Source: Mariniphaga sp041687255
Lineage (GTDB): Bacteria > Bacteroidota > Bacteroidia > Bacteroidales > Prolixibacteraceae
Direction of reading: 5' to 3'
Assembly: GCA_041687255.1 (NCBI GenBank)
Contig: JAWLCL010000010.1
Coordinates: 116,701 to 180,700 of the forward strand
DNA: 64,000 nucleotides
In this document: piece by piece, positions 25,982 through 34,633 of the stretch
How the letters are laid out: the number at the start of each line of letters is the position of its first letter
Numbering within the stretch: the first letter of the stretch is position 1
Notes under the pieces: generated by a model
Databases searched by the model: none
What the model was told of the DNA's origin: nothing
The model's input: the letters and a program-made list of their open reading frames with translations, nothing else
Position numbers and translations under genes: made by a program

Positions 25982-28321
25982 TTATTCTTTTAAGGTGAAT
26001 ATTCCACTTTCCGGAATTTGGAAAGCTTTAGTTCCGGTTCCTGTTTTAACGGTTCCCCGGCTTCCTTTTTTACCTTTTATTTGTGCTTCTGCAAGTTTAC
26101 CATTTTCCCACCGGATGTCCACTTCAAAGTTTCCTCTTGCTTTCAGTCCTCTAACGTGGCCCTCTTCCCAATGAGAAGGGATGGCCGGGAGCAATTCAAT
26201 GGTTCCGGTATGTGATTGCAACAGCATTTCGGCTATTCCTGCACAACCTCCCATATTCCCATCGAGCTGGTAGGGAGGGTGTGCACACAGCAGGTTCATA
26301 TAACTGCCGCCTCCGTCCATCATATCTGTTCCCTGAACACCGGTTGGTCGCAGAAGTCGTTTAAACAACTGGTAGGCTTTTTCTCCGTCTTTCAGGCGAG
26401 CCCAGAAATTCACTTTCCAGGCCAGTGACCATCCTGTGCCACCGTCGCCTCTTGCCTCCAGGCTTACCTTTGCTGCCCCGGCAAGTTCAGGTGTTTTTTC
26501 TATGGTGATCTGCTTACCCGGATGCAATGCATATAAGTGGGAAACGTGCCGGTGCTTATTGTCGGGGTCATCCACATCCTCCTTCCATTCCTGCAGTTGT
26601 CCCCAACTTCCAATTGTTGGCGGGAATATCTGATCCCTGACCGATTTGGCCTTCTCTGCAAATTCCTTGTCAATACTCAATACTTCTGTTGCGCTGATGC
26701 AATTGTTCAATATATCCCAGGCTATCTGATGGTCCATTGAGGCCCCCTTCGAGATGCCACCATGTTCAGGTGAGTAGGAAGGACAGGAAACCAAATATCC
26801 GTTTTCATCTTCAACCAGGTAATCGATCCAAAACAGAGCGGCCTCCTTCATCAAAGGATAACCGGTTTCTCTTAAGAAAGCCGTATCGCGGTTAAACGCG
26901 TAATGTTCCCATGCATGCTGGCATAACCAGGCAGCTCCTCCGGGAAAGAACCCCCAGGGAAAGTCCCACCCAGGTGAAGTATATCCAAAAGCGTTGTTCA
27001 TGGTATTTACTATCCATCCCCGGGCATTGAAAAATTCTTTTGCCGATCTTCTTCCCGGCTCAACCAGGCTTTCCATGTAGGTAAACAAGGGGAGGTGGCT
27101 TTCGCCCAGATTGGTAACCTCGGCCGGCCAGTACAACATTTGCTGATTAATGTTCATGTGGTAATCGCAGGCCCATGGGGGATTTGTACTGTTGTTCCAC
27201 TTTCCCTGCAGGTGCATCGGCAGGGTCCCGGGTCGGGAGGCTGAAATCATAAGATAACGGCTGTATTGAAAATACAATTCCTCAAGTCCGGGATCAATGG
27301 TTCCGTTTGCATACGCTGCAAGGCGCTTATCAGTGGGTATATTCTCGCGGCTCTTTTCTCCCAGATTTAGTTCTACCCTGGAAAACAACTTCCCAAAATC
27401 TTCCTGATGTTGCCTGCGTATTTCTTCGTAGCTTTTTTCCGACAGGCTTTCCAGTACATCCCTGTTGCGGGCCCGGAAATTGGCTCCTTCATAGTCGGGA
27501 TATTCCAGCATGTAACCGGTGGCCGCACCATGGTAAACATCCAAGGTTTTGGCCCCCAGCACCCGGATATCGCCATTATTGTAACTGACCTTTCCATCGG
27601 TATTAATTTTCAGGAAGGTTTCATACTCCATTCCGTTGTGGGCAACCTTTCCCCGGAAATAATAAATACCTGCGGTAAACTCTTCACCCATTTTTTCATG
27701 AGGAGTTTCATACTTCAGAGAATAGTCGGTACTGCGGTTGCTTTCCAGCCGGTAAACCATAACCTGCTGCGGGTAGCTTCCAAAATAGGTGCGGGTGTAT
27801 TTCCCACCATCCACTTCGTATATTACCTTACCTTCAGCTTTCTCAAGGTTCAGCTCTCTCCTGTAATTAGTGGGTTTGCCGCTGTGATTTACAGTAATGA
27901 AAATATCACCCATTGTTTGCTGGGCGCCGTAATCGCCAAAGCCGGGGCTTTGCCCTGTATTGTGTATCTCGCCGGTGAGTTGAGCGTTGGCCAGCTTATG
28001 TGCTTCTTCAAATTTATTTTCTTTCAGCAGTTGCCGGATATCGTCGAGATACTTCCAGGCTCCGGGTCTGATGCCATAGTTGTATTCCTCACCGGTGCCC
28101 GGACCACCGCTCCACAACGAACCTTCCGAAAACTGGATTTGCTCCGTTTCAATGCCTCCAAAAAACATGATGCCTATGTGTCCGTTTCCAACAGGCAGGG
28201 CCTGGGTCATCCAGTCGGTAGCAGGTTCTTCGTACCAAAGTTTTAAGGAATTATCGTGCTGCGAAAAACCACTTGCAACAAAGACCAGTACAAGAACAAC
28301 TGCAGTTAAATATGCTTTCAT
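25982..28321 (-). CDS. GH95 alpha-L-fucosidase (or alpha-L-galactosidase)
   Basis: This is a 779-residue protein. Signal peptide AVVLVLVFVASGFSQ. The start of the mature chain, LKLWYEEPATDWMTQALPVG and IQFSEGSLWSGGPG, is the N-terminal hallmark of GH95. The (alpha/alpha)6 barrel shows the catalytic neighbourhood DYHMNINQQMLYWPA (two Asn that activate water), the acid SYSPEHGG (Glu), and late QLDGNMGG (Asp). GH95 inverting enzymes release alpha-1,2-L-fucose or, in some plant- and alga-degrading types, alpha-L-galactose. It is encoded upstream of the propeller hydrolase in a two-gene unit. No SusC/SusD pair is present in the window. Confidence 0.95.
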   Translation of the reverse strand: MKAYLTAVVLVLVFVASGFSQHDNSLKLWYEEPATDWMTQALPVGNGHIGIMFFGGIETEQIQFSEGSLWSGGPGTGEEYNYGIRPGAWKYLDDIRQLLKENKFEEAHKLANAQLTGEIHNTGQSPGFGDYGAQQTMGDIFITVNHSGKPTNYRRELNLEKAEGKVIYEVDGGKYTRTYFGSYPQQVMVYRLESNRSTDYSLKYETPHEKMGEEFTAGIYYFRGKVAHNGMEYETFLKINTDGKVSYNNGDIRVLGAKTLDVYHGAATGYMLEYPDYEGANFRARNRDVLESLSEKSYEEIRRQHQEDFGKLFSRVELNLGEKSRENIPTDKRLAAYANGTIDPGLEELYFQYSRYLMISASRPGTLPMHLQGKWNNSTNPPWACDYHMNINQQMLYWPAEVTNLGESHLPLFTYMESLVEPGRRSAKEFFNARGWIVNTMNNAFGYTSPGWDFPWGFFPGGAAWLCQHAWEHYAFNRDTAFLRETGYPLMKEAALFWIDYLVEDENGYLVSCPSYSPEHGGISKGASMDHQIAWDILNNCISATEVLSIDKEFAEKAKSVRDQIFPPTIGSWGQLQEWKEDVDDPDNKHRHVSHLYALHPGKQITIEKTPELAGAAKVSLEARGDGGTGWSLAWKVNFWARLKDGEKAYQLFKRLLRPTGVQGTDMMDGGGSYMNLLCAHPPYQLDGNMGGCAGIAEMLLQSHTGTIELLPAIPSHWEEGHVRGLKARGNFEVDIRWENGKLAEAQIKGKKGSRGTVKTGTGTKAFQIPESGIFTLKE

Positions 28322-28875
28322 TGCATTATCATTTGATTTAAGAATTATTTCGTGTCTGCAAAATACTTATTCTTTCGGGAAATAAAAGGGAATCTGACAA
28401 TTCAGGAAAGTGAAAATTGTAAAAATTGAACAGGAGGTGGAAGTTCTGTTCAACGTTTACTTTTTACCATCATATAACTAAAACCTCAACCCGCTAATTA
28501 CCAAATCTTTCATCACATGCAAAGGTGACAGGGATTCCATCCTTGCCTGGTTCAGGTGAAATGCGTTGGTTCAAAGGCAGAGTTTCAAAAATAGGATGGA
28601 ATCCCTTCTCTCCTGAAATTTGAACCCGAAACCTGGAACCGGGAATCCTATACTGCTATTCTTCATGCAATATTGCCCGGCAATTAAGTCCCTCTGCCCC
28701 CCCCATGGGGCTTCATGTTTTATCTCAACTTCGTTATCTGTCATAAACTATTGCCCGCAATTAAAAGAACTGTTCACTTTAACACATGTTTTAGCCTGTT
28801 TAAATAGATTCAACTCTCTGCCCTGAACTCATTTTATAAGTTTGCTGTTTTAATGGAATATTTATTCCCACTTGT
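28322..28875. other. Intergenic region with hairpins
   Basis: No gene. TTGAACAG/CTGTTCAA (28426-28453) forms a stem with a 12-base loop. The inverted-repeat element copy 4 sits at 28530-28606. TATTGCCCGGCAATTAA near 28671 and a near-copy near 28750 form a direct repeat about 80 bases apart. The AT-rich end precedes the acetyltransferase. Confidence 0.55.
28530..28606. repeat. Short inverted-repeat element, copy 4
   Basis: Arms AGGGATTCCATCCT (28530-28543) and AGGATGGAATCCCT (28593-28606), 14 bp perfect. The loop retains GGCAGAGTTT, similar to CGCAGAGGCTTT in copy 3. Confidence 0.75.
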
Positions 28876-29436
28876 ATGAAATCAGAAAAACAAAAGATGC
28901 TTGCCGGCGAGCTTTACAATCCGCTTGACCCTGTGCTGGCTGAAGAACGATTACGGACCAGGCTGCTTATAAAGGAGTTGAATGATACCCGGGAAGATGA
29001 AAAGGAAGAAAGAATACAAATTCTTAAAAAGTTGCTGCCCAATGCCGGAGCCAATTTATGGTTGCAGCCACCGTTTTATTGTGATTACGGTTCAAACATT
29101 TCAATGGGCGAGGGTGTGTTTTTCAATTTTAACTGTGTGGTGCTTGATGTGATGCAGGTTAAAATAGGCAGTCGCACGTTGTTTGGACCAAATGTGCAGG
29201 TTTATACGGCTATCCATCCGGTAAATTTTAAGGAGCGTTCTGCAGGGCTTGAATTTGCCAAACCTGTAGTAATAGGTGAAGATGCCTGGATAGGAGGAAG
29301 TGCAGTTATTTGTCCGGGGGTAACTATTGGCGACAGAACAATTATTGGTGCCGGCAGTGTGGTCACAAGAGATATTCCTTCCGATGTTTTTGCTGCAGGA
29401 AACCCGTGTAAAGTTATTCGTAGTCTTGAAGTGTAG
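28876..29436 (+). CDS. Maltose/galactoside O-acetyltransferase family enzyme
   Basis: This 186-residue left-handed beta-helix acetyltransferase has the family N-terminal motif KMLAGELYNPLDPVLAEER. It also shows PPFYCDYGSNISMGEGVFFN with the acetyl-CoA/sugar site, TAIHPVNFKERSAGLEFAKP containing the catalytic His (AIHP), and hexapeptide repeats VIGEDAWIGGSAVICPGVTI then GDRTIIGAGSVVTRDIPS. Length and motifs match Maa/LacA. It transfers acetyl from acetyl-CoA to a sugar hydroxyl in the cytoplasm. It stands alone, and the substrate is unknown. Confidence 0.9.
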   Translation: MKSEKQKMLAGELYNPLDPVLAEERLRTRLLIKELNDTREDEKEERIQILKKLLPNAGANLWLQPPFYCDYGSNISMGEGVFFNFNCVVLDVMQVKIGSRTLFGPNVQVYTAIHPVNFKERSAGLEFAKPVVIGEDAWIGGSAVICPGVTIGDRTIIGAGSVVTRDIPSDVFAAGNPCKVIRSLEV

Positions 29437-30376
29437 ATAAGTTTAAGATATACCGTTTTATAAGCCAGGATAAACATTGTTGGTCTTTTTTAAGATTTTT
29501 TTACCTGATACCATAAGCCTACACATAACTAATTTGAGGAAGATTGTCCGCAGTTGTTTCATTCAACAACAAGATGGTTTTTAAGCGGCATGTTCTCTAT
29601 GCCACGGGTGGAGTATTGGGCTACTCCCGATGTTTTTCATCTTGAATTGCAGCCTCAGTCCATAATGCAGCTGCCTTCAATTGGAAAGCATAATTTTTGA
29701 TTCAGGTTATTCAATATAAATTCGGAATGAATACCATTACGGAGAACTTGATGAAAAACCAGATTGTCATAGCCACTGGCATGACAGGAAAACATTATAC
29801 TTGTTACCTCATCTGTTATCCCTGTACATGAAACTGCCAATTCTGCACTGCCAATGGTTTTCAGGCATGGACACATGAGGAATGAATTTCGTTTTGCATG
29901 TTGTTTGAATGGTATGTGCCAATGATTGCATGTAACCGCAGGTTACTGCATTAAACGTTCTTTGACATGTTGTTAAAGTTAAAATGAATTGTGGTATATC
30001 ATCAGGGATGGCGTCGGTGTGGGTGATGTTTTTCCTTTAGGATATCATTCCTTAATTTAAGTCATTGCAGCATTCACTTGTAATGCTGCAATGCTTAATT
30101 TTTTGAATTCGGTTAACATAAAAAAGGAGAAGCTGTTCTTAAAGTAATTTTAAAAATTCACTTATTCATTCATTCCGCCTGTCCACTCACTTAGGGGATC
30201 GCAGTTTTACCAATGCTTTATTAAGAATGCGATATGAATTACTCCTTTATACTAATCGGCAGCAATGGATATATATAGTCTATTCAGTTAATCGGTTTTT
30301 CAATCCTTCAGTCCTTTATCAAAAAAAGACGGGCATAATGTTTGATGCTGTTTATTTTCAACAGGAAAACAGAAAG
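29437..30376. other. Long intergenic region with several hairpins
   Basis: No supported gene over 940 bases. Perfect inverted repeats: GGCAT/ATGCC (29587-29603), GGAGTA/TACTCC (29610-29627), GTAACC/GGTTAC (about 29936-29950) and CATTGCAGCATT/AATGCTGCAATG (30063-30093), the last followed by a T-run. The frame of the response regulator can be extended left to 30227, but that part does not look like a receiver domain. The region could hold a structured RNA or decayed DNA. Confidence 0.5.
30063..30104 (+). terminator. Terminator-like hairpin in a gene-free region
   Basis: A 12 bp perfect stem CATTGCAGCATT/AATGCTGCAATG with a 7-base loop is followed by CTTAATTTTTTG. It has no known gene just upstream, so it either ends an unseen transcript or acts as an attenuator for the regulator gene. 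Confidence 0.45.
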
Positions 30377-30766
30377 ATGGAGGTTGATAACGTGGGAAAT
30401 CAGACGAATAAGACTGTATTGATTGCAGAAGACGATGAATTCAACTATTTATTGATTGAAACATTGTTGTCGTTGCACGGGTACAGGGTAGTTCATGCAA
30501 GAAACGGTAAAGAAGCTATAGTTTTATACCAGTCGGATAAAGCTATAGATATCGTTTTGATGGACCTTCAGATGCCTGTGATGGATGGTTTTGCTGCTAT
30601 GCGGGAGATACGGAAATTTGATGAACATATTCCGGTCATTGTGCAGACTACGTATGATATTGATCGGATGAGAACTAAAGCTTTTCGAATGGGTTGCAAC
30701 GATTTTATCACAAAGCCTATAGAGCCAAAAATTTTATTGAGTAAAATTGAGAAACATCTTTATTGA
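30377..30766 (+). CDS. Single-domain response regulator (CheY-like)
   Basis: This 129-residue protein consists of one receiver domain: TVLIAEDDEFN with acid pocket Asp19/Asp20, VLMDLQMPVMDG with phospho-acceptor Asp63, the switch residue in VIVQTTYD, and DFITKPIEP with the conserved Lys. No output domain. Receiver-only proteins accept phosphate from hybrid kinases or signal through protein contacts. I chose the ATG at 30377 because the alternatives at 30227 and 30338 add an unrelated hydrophobic N-terminus. No kinase adjoins; the CHASE kinase at 22494 is a possible but unproven partner. Confidence 0.85.
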   Translation: MEVDNVGNQTNKTVLIAEDDEFNYLLIETLLSLHGYRVVHARNGKEAIVLYQSDKAIDIVLMDLQMPVMDGFAAMREIRKFDEHIPVIVQTTYDIDRMRTKAFRMGCNDFITKPIEPKILLSKIEKHLY

Positions 30767-30939
30767 TGATTGAACTGTGGTTTTTTTCTACTTTGAAAAA
30801 TAAATGGAATTGCGGTTTTCGGTAAAGTACCCAATTTCATTCCACACTTAATTGTGGTTACAGATTCAATTTTGCGATGTTCCGGAAAAACAAATGAATG
30901 ATTATTTGTTACACTACCATTACGTAAAAAACAAATGTT

Positions 30940-31668
30940 ATGGCAAGAATATTCATAACAGGTTCGGCTGATGGTTTAGGACATCTTGCAGCTAAGCAGC
31001 TGGTGGAGGAGGGTCATCGGGTGGTGCTGCATGCACGAAACCAGGAACGGGGAAAGGAAGCACTCGACATGGTTCCCGGGGCGGAAGATGTTTTGGCAGC
31101 CGACCTGGAGGATGTGGAACAGGTTAAACTGCTGGCTGAGCAAGCGAATGAATTGGGCAGGTTTGATGCTGTAATTCATAATGCTGGTGTATACCGTACT
31201 TCCGGGGACATAATTTTCAGGGTCAATACTCTTGCGCCCTATATTCTTACGTGTCTGATGGAAAGACCGGAGCGGCTGGTATATCTCAGTTCGGGCCTGC
31301 ATATGCAGGGCAATTCCGGCCTGATAGGGTTTGATGCAGGAAATGTGAGTTATTCCGATTCCAAACTGCATGTGGTGCTACTAGCGAAAGTGATAGCCCG
31401 GAAGTGGCAGCGTATATATGCAAATGCAGTGGACCCGGGTTGGGTGCCCACAAAGATGGGCGGATCTGGCGCTCCGGGCAACTTGGAGAAAGGTTATCAG
31501 ACACAGGTGTGGCTTGCTGTGGGTAAGGATGAAGCGGCAAAAGTGAGTGGCAGTTTCTTTTATCACAAAAAACAAAAACATTACCATCCTGAAGCTGACA
31601 ATGTTGTCGTGCAGGACAGGTTCCTGGAATTGTGTCAAAATGCTTCGGGGATACGTTTTCCGGAGTAA
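30940..31668 (+). CDS. Short-chain dehydrogenase/reductase
   Basis: This 242-residue protein shows ITGSADGLGHLAA (a TGxxxGxG-type cofactor loop), VLHARN, LAADLEDVEQV, VIHNAGVYR (an NAG-type motif) and LVYLSSGLH with the catalytic Ser. The active-site Tyr-Lys appears as YSDSKLH, and PGWVPTKMGG follows. All catalytic elements (Ser, Tyr, Lys) are present. The basic RN after the first strand suggests NADP(H). Substrate unknown. It stands alone; the next gene is convergent. Confidence 0.88.
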   Translation: MARIFITGSADGLGHLAAKQLVEEGHRVVLHARNQERGKEALDMVPGAEDVLAADLEDVEQVKLLAEQANELGRFDAVIHNAGVYRTSGDIIFRVNTLAPYILTCLMERPERLVYLSSGLHMQGNSGLIGFDAGNVSYSDSKLHVVLLAKVIARKWQRIYANAVDPGWVPTKMGGSGAPGNLEKGYQTQVWLAVGKDEAAKVSGSFFYHKKQKHYHPEADNVVVQDRFLELCQNASGIRFPE

Positions 31669-31690
31669 ATGGAGATTGGCATGAGTTCGT

Positions 31691-31906
31691 TTATTTTGAG
31701 AGTTTTCCCCACCATTTTCCGGCTTTACGGAAAATAAGTTTTGTGGCTTTTTCCATCGATTGGTCTGCTTTGCGGTACGTCCCGCTGTTGTGAATTTTTT
31801 CTGCAGCACCGTCAATAAATGCTTCAGCATCATCGACCAACTGGTTTGCTTTATCCTGAATGGTTTCTTTTTTCTCTTCCGGCCGGGGATTGCTGTCCTT
31901 CTCCAT
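31691..31906 (-). CDS. Small charged helical protein
   Basis: This 71-residue protein has no signal peptide. It is rich in Lys, Glu and Ala with heptad-like spacing (NQLVDDAEAFIDGAAEKIHN, then QSMEKATKLIFRKAG) and a WWGK near the C-terminus, suggesting an amphipathic helix. It resembles small stress-associated helical proteins in composition, but I do not recognise a family. It lies convergent to the SDR gene, 22 bp from its stop. Confidence 0.5.
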   Translation of the reverse strand: MEKDSNPRPEEKKETIQDKANQLVDDAEAFIDGAAEKIHNSGTYRKADQSMEKATKLIFRKAGKWWGKLSK

Positions 31907-32157
31907 ATTGCGATTTTATTGTATTAACTCCAAATATAGTTATTCCCTTGCATGGTTTTTACTTTTCGGAATATAATGCAGAAAGTAAACGATTACATAT
32001 GGGAATCCAGCTTCTCAGGTTGTGAATCTATTATGCAACTTTCCACAGTTAAAAATGTTGCTATGGATGATAAAATATTTTGAATTTCAGGTGATTATGG
32101 GTTTGTGATCCAACATGGATTAAATGTTGCAGTACTGAAAAATTAATACTTCTCAAA

Positions 32158-32749
32158 ATGAATGGTAAAAGTTTTAAAATTCTGCTGAGTGTTTTTCTTA
32201 TTACAGGCAGTCTTTATTTTATATTCATTGGGTTAACCCATGGTAAGAGTTTCCTGGTTCCCTTATTTACAGCTATTATACTGGCTATGGTAATGGCCCC
32301 TGTAGCGGTTAAATTTCAAACCTGGGGCATAAGTAAGGCTGGGCAATCTTTCTTGCCGATTTGGTGATCGTACTGTTCATTGCATTCATGGTTTTTTTAC
32401 TTGCTGCTCAAGCCAACCAGGTGGCTAACAATTTATTGTTTTCAGCATAGTGCAATTTGTGAAGAGTTATCTGCTGGAGCCTTTTGTTGTAGGCCATGAA
32501 GTGGATGTTAACCCGGTAATGGTTATTGTTGGAGTTGTTTTAGGCGGAATAGTATGGGGAGTGATGGGTATGATTTTGGCCATTCCTTTGCTTGGAATTC
32601 TTAAGGTAGTATTTGATAATATTGAAAGTCTGCGGCCTTTGGGGTATGCTTTGGATGAAAGGGATATATCATCAGGTGGTGGCAAGCAGGAGAAAGTGAA
32701 AAAGTGGGTTATAGATAAAGCTAAAAAAGCAGGGCTAAAGAAATCATAA
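32158..32749 (+). pseudogene. AI-2E family transporter gene with internal deletion and frameshift
   Basis: The N-terminal 60 codons (KILLSVFLITGSLYFIFIGL, then VPLFTAIILAMVMAPVAVKF) are the first membrane pair of the AI-2E/PerM family. A frameshift at about 32340 is followed, in another frame, by LADLVIVLFIAFMVFLLAAQ. Right after VANN the sequence jumps to the family C-terminus (IVQFVKSYLLEPFVVG, VIVGVVLGGIVWGVMGMILA, PLLGILKVVFDNI). Intact members are about 350 residues; roughly 200 central codons are missing. The C-terminal part could be read from 32450, but would lack most of the transporter. A clear remnant. Confidence 0.85.
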
Positions 32750-32867
32750 AGAACTGTCTCAAGTGGAATGCAGGATTAAAAATGTTTTTACAACCTAATA
32801 AAATTTATTGTTCTGTTTAGATGGCTTGTTTTACAGCTGGAAAAGGTATAGACACGAAATAATAGTT

Positions 32868-34313
32868 CTACCTGTAATCTTTACCATTAAGGCTTTGTAT
32901 TACTGAATATTGCCATTTCTCCAATTGCGGCAGCATTGTATGTACTTTAGCCGGCTCTGCAGCGGTAAGATCTATTTGCTCCAGCGAATCTTCTTCCAGA
33001 TTATACAGTTTTATTAAAGGTTCTCCGGAATTCTTTTGGATGCGGTGCAGTTTCCATGGCCAGTCGAGCCAGGCAGCATGTCCGGGAAAGCTGTCTGCCG
33101 GATACTGGTTTTTTATTTCAGCGGCATCCATTACCAGGCGGGAGGAATCGGATACCAAATTTCCCTGTTGCTGGGCCTCCAGAAGTTCAGACATCCATTG
33201 TGCAGAAGGAGTTCTTCTTCCCTGTTCCGGATATTGCCAGAACCCCATTGGGTGGTTGCGGCTTGCAGACGGATTTTCCATTACCGGCAATAAACTGAGG
33301 CCATCAATCATGAGGAGGTTTTCCATTTTTATGCCGGCAACCTCCATAAGGGTTGGAAAAATGTCGCTGGTATAAGCAGGCATTCTGACTACTGTCGGTT
33401 CCTGTATTTTAGCCGGCCATTGAATAATTGCAGGGACACGTAATCCTCCTTCATAAATATCACCTTTATGACCCCTGCCGCCTGTAGCGCCTATACCCGG
33501 CAGGCCGCCATTATCACTGCAGTACCACAGCAGCGTATTATTTTCAACGTCCAAATCCTTCAGTTCCTGCAGCAGTTTGCCCATTGCACGGTCCATCCCG
33601 GTAATCTCACCATAAAACTGCTGCAGTTTGGGAGTCGTATCCGGGTAAAGGGCACTGTCCTGCTCACTGGAAATATGCGGCAGGTGCGGTGAGCCGAACC
33701 ATACTACGGTAAAAAATGGTTGTTTCGAGCCTGCATGTCTGCGTATAAAATCAATGGCGGCATCGACAGTGACTTCCGAACTTTCACCTTGTAATTGAAC
33801 AGCCGTTCCTGCGCGGCTAAGAATAGGATCATTTTCAAAGAAATTGGGTGCTGACAGCCATGTGTCAAATCCACTTGCACCAGGGTTCACCGGGCTGCCT
33901 GATTGTACAGAACCCAGATGCCATTTGCCAAAATGCCCTGTGGCATAGCCTGCCGATTTTAGCAATTCGGCGATTGTTATTTCCTGCGGGCGTAGGGTAT
34001 TACCCCAGCTAAAACAGCCGAAACGGTTAGGATTACGGCCAGTCATAACACTGCCACGGGTAGGAGAACAAACAGGTGCTGCCGCATAAAACCTGTCGAA
34101 ACGCAATCCTGTGGCTGCCAGGTTGTCGAAATGAGGCGTTTGAAGCACCGGATGCCCGTTGTAGGCCATATCACCCCATCCCTGGTCGTCGGCCATTACA
34201 AGAATAATATTGGTATGGTCTGATTGTTCTGTTTTATTTACTCCGCAACTGTTAAAAATTGCTGTAAAGGTTAATGGGATGGCAAAGAATGCAGGTTTTA
34301 CAAATAGTTTCAT
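32868..34313 (-). CDS. Type I (formylglycine) sulfatase, probable lipoprotein
   Basis: This 481-residue protein has a signal ending FNSC (Cys23), a possible lipobox, though not ideal. The sulfatase metal site MADDQGWGDM (Asp42/Asp43) is followed by the formylglycine signature CSPTR, with Cys82 as the residue converted by the anaerobic or FGE-type maturase. Further conserved parts are GRNPNRFG, YATGHFGKWHLG, FFTVVWFGSPHLPH and LLWYCSDNGGLPG with the second Asp/Asn pair. S1-family sulfatases remove sulfate esters from polysaccharides or glycosaminoglycans. The sulfatase-maturating enzyme is not in the window. With GH95 it points to sulfated fucose- or galactose-containing glycans. Confidence 0.92.
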   Translation of the reverse strand: MKLFVKPAFFAIPLTFTAIFNSCGVNKTEQSDHTNIILVMADDQGWGDMAYNGHPVLQTPHFDNLAATGLRFDRFYAAAPVCSPTRGSVMTGRNPNRFGCFSWGNTLRPQEITIAELLKSAGYATGHFGKWHLGSVQSGSPVNPGASGFDTWLSAPNFFENDPILSRAGTAVQLQGESSEVTVDAAIDFIRRHAGSKQPFFTVVWFGSPHLPHISSEQDSALYPDTTPKLQQFYGEITGMDRAMGKLLQELKDLDVENNTLLWYCSDNGGLPGIGATGGRGHKGDIYEGGLRVPAIIQWPAKIQEPTVVRMPAYTSDIFPTLMEVAGIKMENLLMIDGLSLLPVMENPSASRNHPMGFWQYPEQGRRTPSAQWMSELLEAQQQGNLVSDSSRLVMDAAEIKNQYPADSFPGHAAWLDWPWKLHRIQKNSGEPLIKLYNLEEDSLEQIDLTAAEPAKVHTMLPQLEKWQYSVIQSLNGKDYR

Positions 34314-34633
34314 CGGATAGAAGTTTTTGTAAAAATAAAAATAATATAATGGATTTACGCCTGTAAAGAACAGGAGTTGTGGACTGAGGTGAAATAGGTG
34401 GTTGTTGAACTTGCTAAATTGTTTTTCAGCATCTTTTGTTTTGTTGTTAACGATATAGCTGCAGTATCTTATTTAAAAGCAGATCATTCTTTTGCTGCAA
34501 AACAATTAAATTTTGTATGTGTTACTAATTTTATTAATTCCCCGTATCAAAAGGTTTGTTACTGATGGTTTATCCTACTCTTCCTGACGGGATAAATGTT
34601 TTAAAGTACATTGAACACAAAACACATACAAGT

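Noticed and set aside
27407..28246. 279-codon frame opposite the GH95 gene
   Set aside because: It is the antisense shadow of a gene with complete GH95 motifs.
30227..30376. Extended N-terminus of the response regulator
   Set aside because: The added residues (hydrophobic and aromatic, then polar) do not resemble a receiver or any sensor domain, and an ATG at 30377 fits the domain start.
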